Positions 51,049-52,706 of a stretch of DNA of 52,706 nucleotides are shown here, in pieces. The notes below the pieces were generated by a model. It was not told where the DNA came from, made no database searches, and saw only the letters and a program-made list of their open reading frames with translations. Location of the stretch: IMG/VR virus record IMGVR_UViG_3300021960_000096, positions 1 to 52,706 of that record; one strand, written 5' to 3'. The position numbers were made by a program, and so were the translations under genes. Position 1 is the first letter of the stretch, and each line of letters begins with the position of its first letter. The DNA comes from a virus.

Positions 51049-51705
51049 TTAGTTAGTTTTAGTTATGGTTACAGGAATAGTTAATCTAGCTCCAGAATCT
51101 CTACCAACTACTGTTAAGGTTGTCTGTAATCTGACTCTTGAACCAAATAATGTATTAACAGTTGTTGCAGTCAAGTTGACTGATGTTCCAATTACAGTCT
51201 TAGAAACATTAGTTCCGATAGTAGTTGTAGTATTAAGTCTTTCAGCTTCTTCTGTATTGATACCAACACCAGTTAAGTTGTTTAGTACTCTAATATCAGC
51301 AATTGTTGCTGTATATCCACCTGCTTCAAATGTAGAAGTAGCACCACCAAAATTAAGTGTTTGAGGGGTTATAGCTAGTGCTTCTCCTTGCTTAAGTGTA
51401 ATAGAAGTATATCCAAGACCAAGTACTGGTAATTTCGATGTACCTCTTGGTAAGGTAGCAAGCTTATACTTCATAATAGTTGTCTCGTCAGGAAATGCTT
51501 CTAATAACGGCATGTTTTCAATAGCTTCTCCATAGAGTGCAGAACCAGAGGGATGTTGTGGATTGTATAAGGTGTAGTCAATCTCATCGTCAGATAAAGC
51601 GAATTGAGTGATTTTGAAAGAGCCGTCCCCTCTAGCTAACAGCTCTCTTCCTTTTTTTGTTAGGATCGCATCCACTGTGACGATCGAATTGTCTAAATAT
51701 CCCAT
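51049..51705 (-). CDS. Structural protein, possible baseplate/tail component
   Basis: The 218-aa protein starts MGYLDNSIVTVDAILTKKGR, then ELLARGDGSFKITQFALSDDEIDYTLYNP. This N-terminal pattern recurs in phage structural proteins and suggests a short helical start followed by a beta domain. The C-terminal half is Thr/Val-rich beta (LFGSRVRLQTTLTVV). Two bases separate it from paralog B. No T4 counterpart assigned. Confidence 0.6.
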   Translation of the reverse strand: MGYLDNSIVTVDAILTKKGRELLARGDGSFKITQFALSDDEIDYTLYNPQHPSGSALYGEAIENMPLLEAFPDETTIMKYKLATLPRGTSKLPVLGLGYTSITLKQGEALAITPQTLNFGGATSTFEAGGYTATIADIRVLNNLTGVGINTEEAERLNTTTTIGTNVSKTVIGTSVNLTATTVNTLFGSRVRLQTTLTVVGRDSGARLTIPVTITKTN

Positions 51706-51724
51706 TTTGTGTTATTGTGTTTTA

Positions 51725-51732
51725 TATAAATA
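51725..51732 (-). promoter_or_regulatory. TATTTATA element before the 218-aa structural gene
   Basis: The exact 8-mer (ATATATTTATATAAAAC) lies 15 bases past the upstream stop and 19 bases before the ATG at 51705. Confidence 0.45.
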
Positions 51733-51747
51733 TATGTTGTTAATGTT

Positions 51748-52695
51748 TTATGATTGTTCTGTTATAATTCTACCTAATTCATTTGTAGTAAATACGCTTC
51801 CTTTATCAGTTGCATGTACTTTTCTCTCAACAATTTTTACAAAACTATTACCCTGTTCTTCATATAAAAAGTTTCCTGGAAACGTAGGTATTGAGTTTGT
51901 TCCGGAAGCAGGTATAGGATAAGAGCTTGCTGTAACAAAGTATACTGGTCCGCTTGATCCACTTCTTATTATAGAAGTAGGCTTTCTGTCTACGTTAAAA
52001 TAAATAGTTTTTACTTCTGAATCGGTAGTGTTAGCTAAGATAGTGGTAATATTAGCATCTTTAGGATGAATACTTCCTTTAAATGTTTTATACGCTGCAG
52101 CAGTATCATCGCCTGATATTTTGCTAGTATTTTTAGATCCGTAGTATCTTGCATTAGTCCACCCTGATATTTGGTAGTTACTATCTTGAGTAGAAGCAGG
52201 TGTAGCGGTTCTAGTAATAATGGCAGCTAAGTTAGTAGGATTAGCTTGATCTGTCTTTTTATCAACCTGAACTGCTACAGAATTAGTAGTGGATAATATT
52301 GCATTACTAATAAGAGCATTAAAGTCGCTATTATTAAACTTAGCTGCTAAATATGGTTCAAATATAAACTCCACACCTTCAACAAAAGGTGTTCCTGAGT
52401 TATCTACTCCGTCTAAGAAAGTAAATACATCTACAGGGTTAGTTCTAATATGATAATACCCAGAACGTTTAGTTACCTGACTTACAGTTACGGTTGCTTC
52501 TGAACCTCCAAACATAAATCTTAGTTTAGTAACTGCGGCAAGGGTTTGTTCTAGTTCAACTGCGTTTGCACTTTGAAAAGGTACTGTTAATCCTAATATT
52601 CTATAAGGAGGAAAGAAAGCTTCTTCTTTATAGTAAGTTCTTATACCCCCTATATAATCTTCTCTATCGTATGCAAAAGAACCAGATGCTCCATA
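51748..52695 (-). CDS. Partial tail structural protein, start outside or broken
   Basis: An ATG occurs at 52513-52515, but the frame stays open and clearly coding upstream of it (ANAVELEQTLAAVTKLRFMFGG), to 52695. An in-frame TAG then lies at 52696-52698 without any ATG, GTG or TTG between. The true start is therefore beyond the edge or lost by a frameshift near 52690-52700. The visible part is beta-rich (TVSQVTKRSGYYHIRTNPVDV, KTIYFNVDRKPTSI). Probably a baseplate or tail structural protein. Confidence 0.6.
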   Translation of the reverse strand, partial: YGASGSFAYDREDYIGGIRTYYKEEAFFPPYRILGLTVPFQSANAVELEQTLAAVTKLRFMFGGSEATVTVSQVTKRSGYYHIRTNPVDVFTFLDGVDNSGTPFVEGVEFIFEPYLAAKFNNSDFNALISNAILSTTNSVAVQVDKKTDQANPTNLAAIITRTATPASTQDSNYQISGWTNARYYGSKNTSKISGDDTAAAYKTFKGSIHPKDANITTILANTTDSEVKTIYFNVDRKPTSIIRSGSSGPVYFVTASSYPIPASGTNSIPTFPGNFLYEEQGNSFVKIVERKVHATDKGSVFTTNELGRIITEQS

Positions 52696-52706
52696 CTACC
52701 AGCAGG

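Overview
The window is part of the genome of a large tailed phage with a contractile tail, of the T4 superfamily. The best-supported genes are a two-domain terminase large subunit, a gp20-like portal, a gp21-like prohead protease with its His and Ser motifs, a gp22-like acidic core protein, a gp23-like major capsid protein, gp13/gp14/gp15-like neck and tail-completion proteins, and a PhoH ATPase. All genes I accept lie on the minus strand, packed tightly with 1-, 4- and 8-base overlaps, so transcription runs from high to low coordinates. The DNA is visibly AT-rich. Most start codons are preceded by A/T-rich leaders with no GGAGG-type Shine-Dalgarno sequence. Together with the phage-encoded lipoprotein, this suggests a Bacteroidota (probably flavobacterial) host; that host call is an inference. 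No integrase, tRNA, CRISPR array or insertion sequence was seen.

Layout, in order of transcription. (1) 52.7-46.4 kb: tail or baseplate structural genes, including two tandem paralogs (348 and 337 aa) and a short/long pair of fibres ending in S74 chaperone domains. (2) 46.4-33.1 kb: an accessory block with a GIY-YIG-like nuclease, a GT25-like glycosyltransferase, a 142-aa mini-kinase, a primase, a RecB-like nuclease, a lipoprotein overprinted on a zeta-toxin-like kinase, a nucleotidyltransferase fused to two HExxH domains, a HAD phosphatase, a PspC peptide, zinc-finger and membrane proteins, a ParB-like protein and a phosphoribosyltransferase-like protein. (3) 33.1-14.2 kb: head genes: internal or core proteins, terminase, portal, protease, core, capsid, PhoH, neck. 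(4) 14.1-1.3 kb: a long series of adhesin and fibre genes built from shared repeats, the largest 1504 aa with cadherin-like domains. (5) 1.3-0 kb: a glycosyltransferase-like gene and a partial methyltransferase-like gene.

The most striking signal is a shared N-terminus, roughly M-x-(K/N)-L-x-x-(I/L)-(I/L)-x-E with Glu at residue 9 or 10. It occurs on about eleven otherwise unrelated proteins, including a zeta-like kinase, the mini-kinase, a HAD phosphatase, two nuclease-like proteins and a membrane protein. It resembles the T4 capsid-targeting sequence ending in the (L/I)-x-E cleavage site of the prohead protease, and this phage encodes that protease. I propose that these proteins are packaged in the head, trimmed by the protease and delivered into the host with the DNA. 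A second genome-wide signal is the 8-mer TATTTATA (coding strand) just upstream of transcription-unit starts, a candidate phage promoter element.
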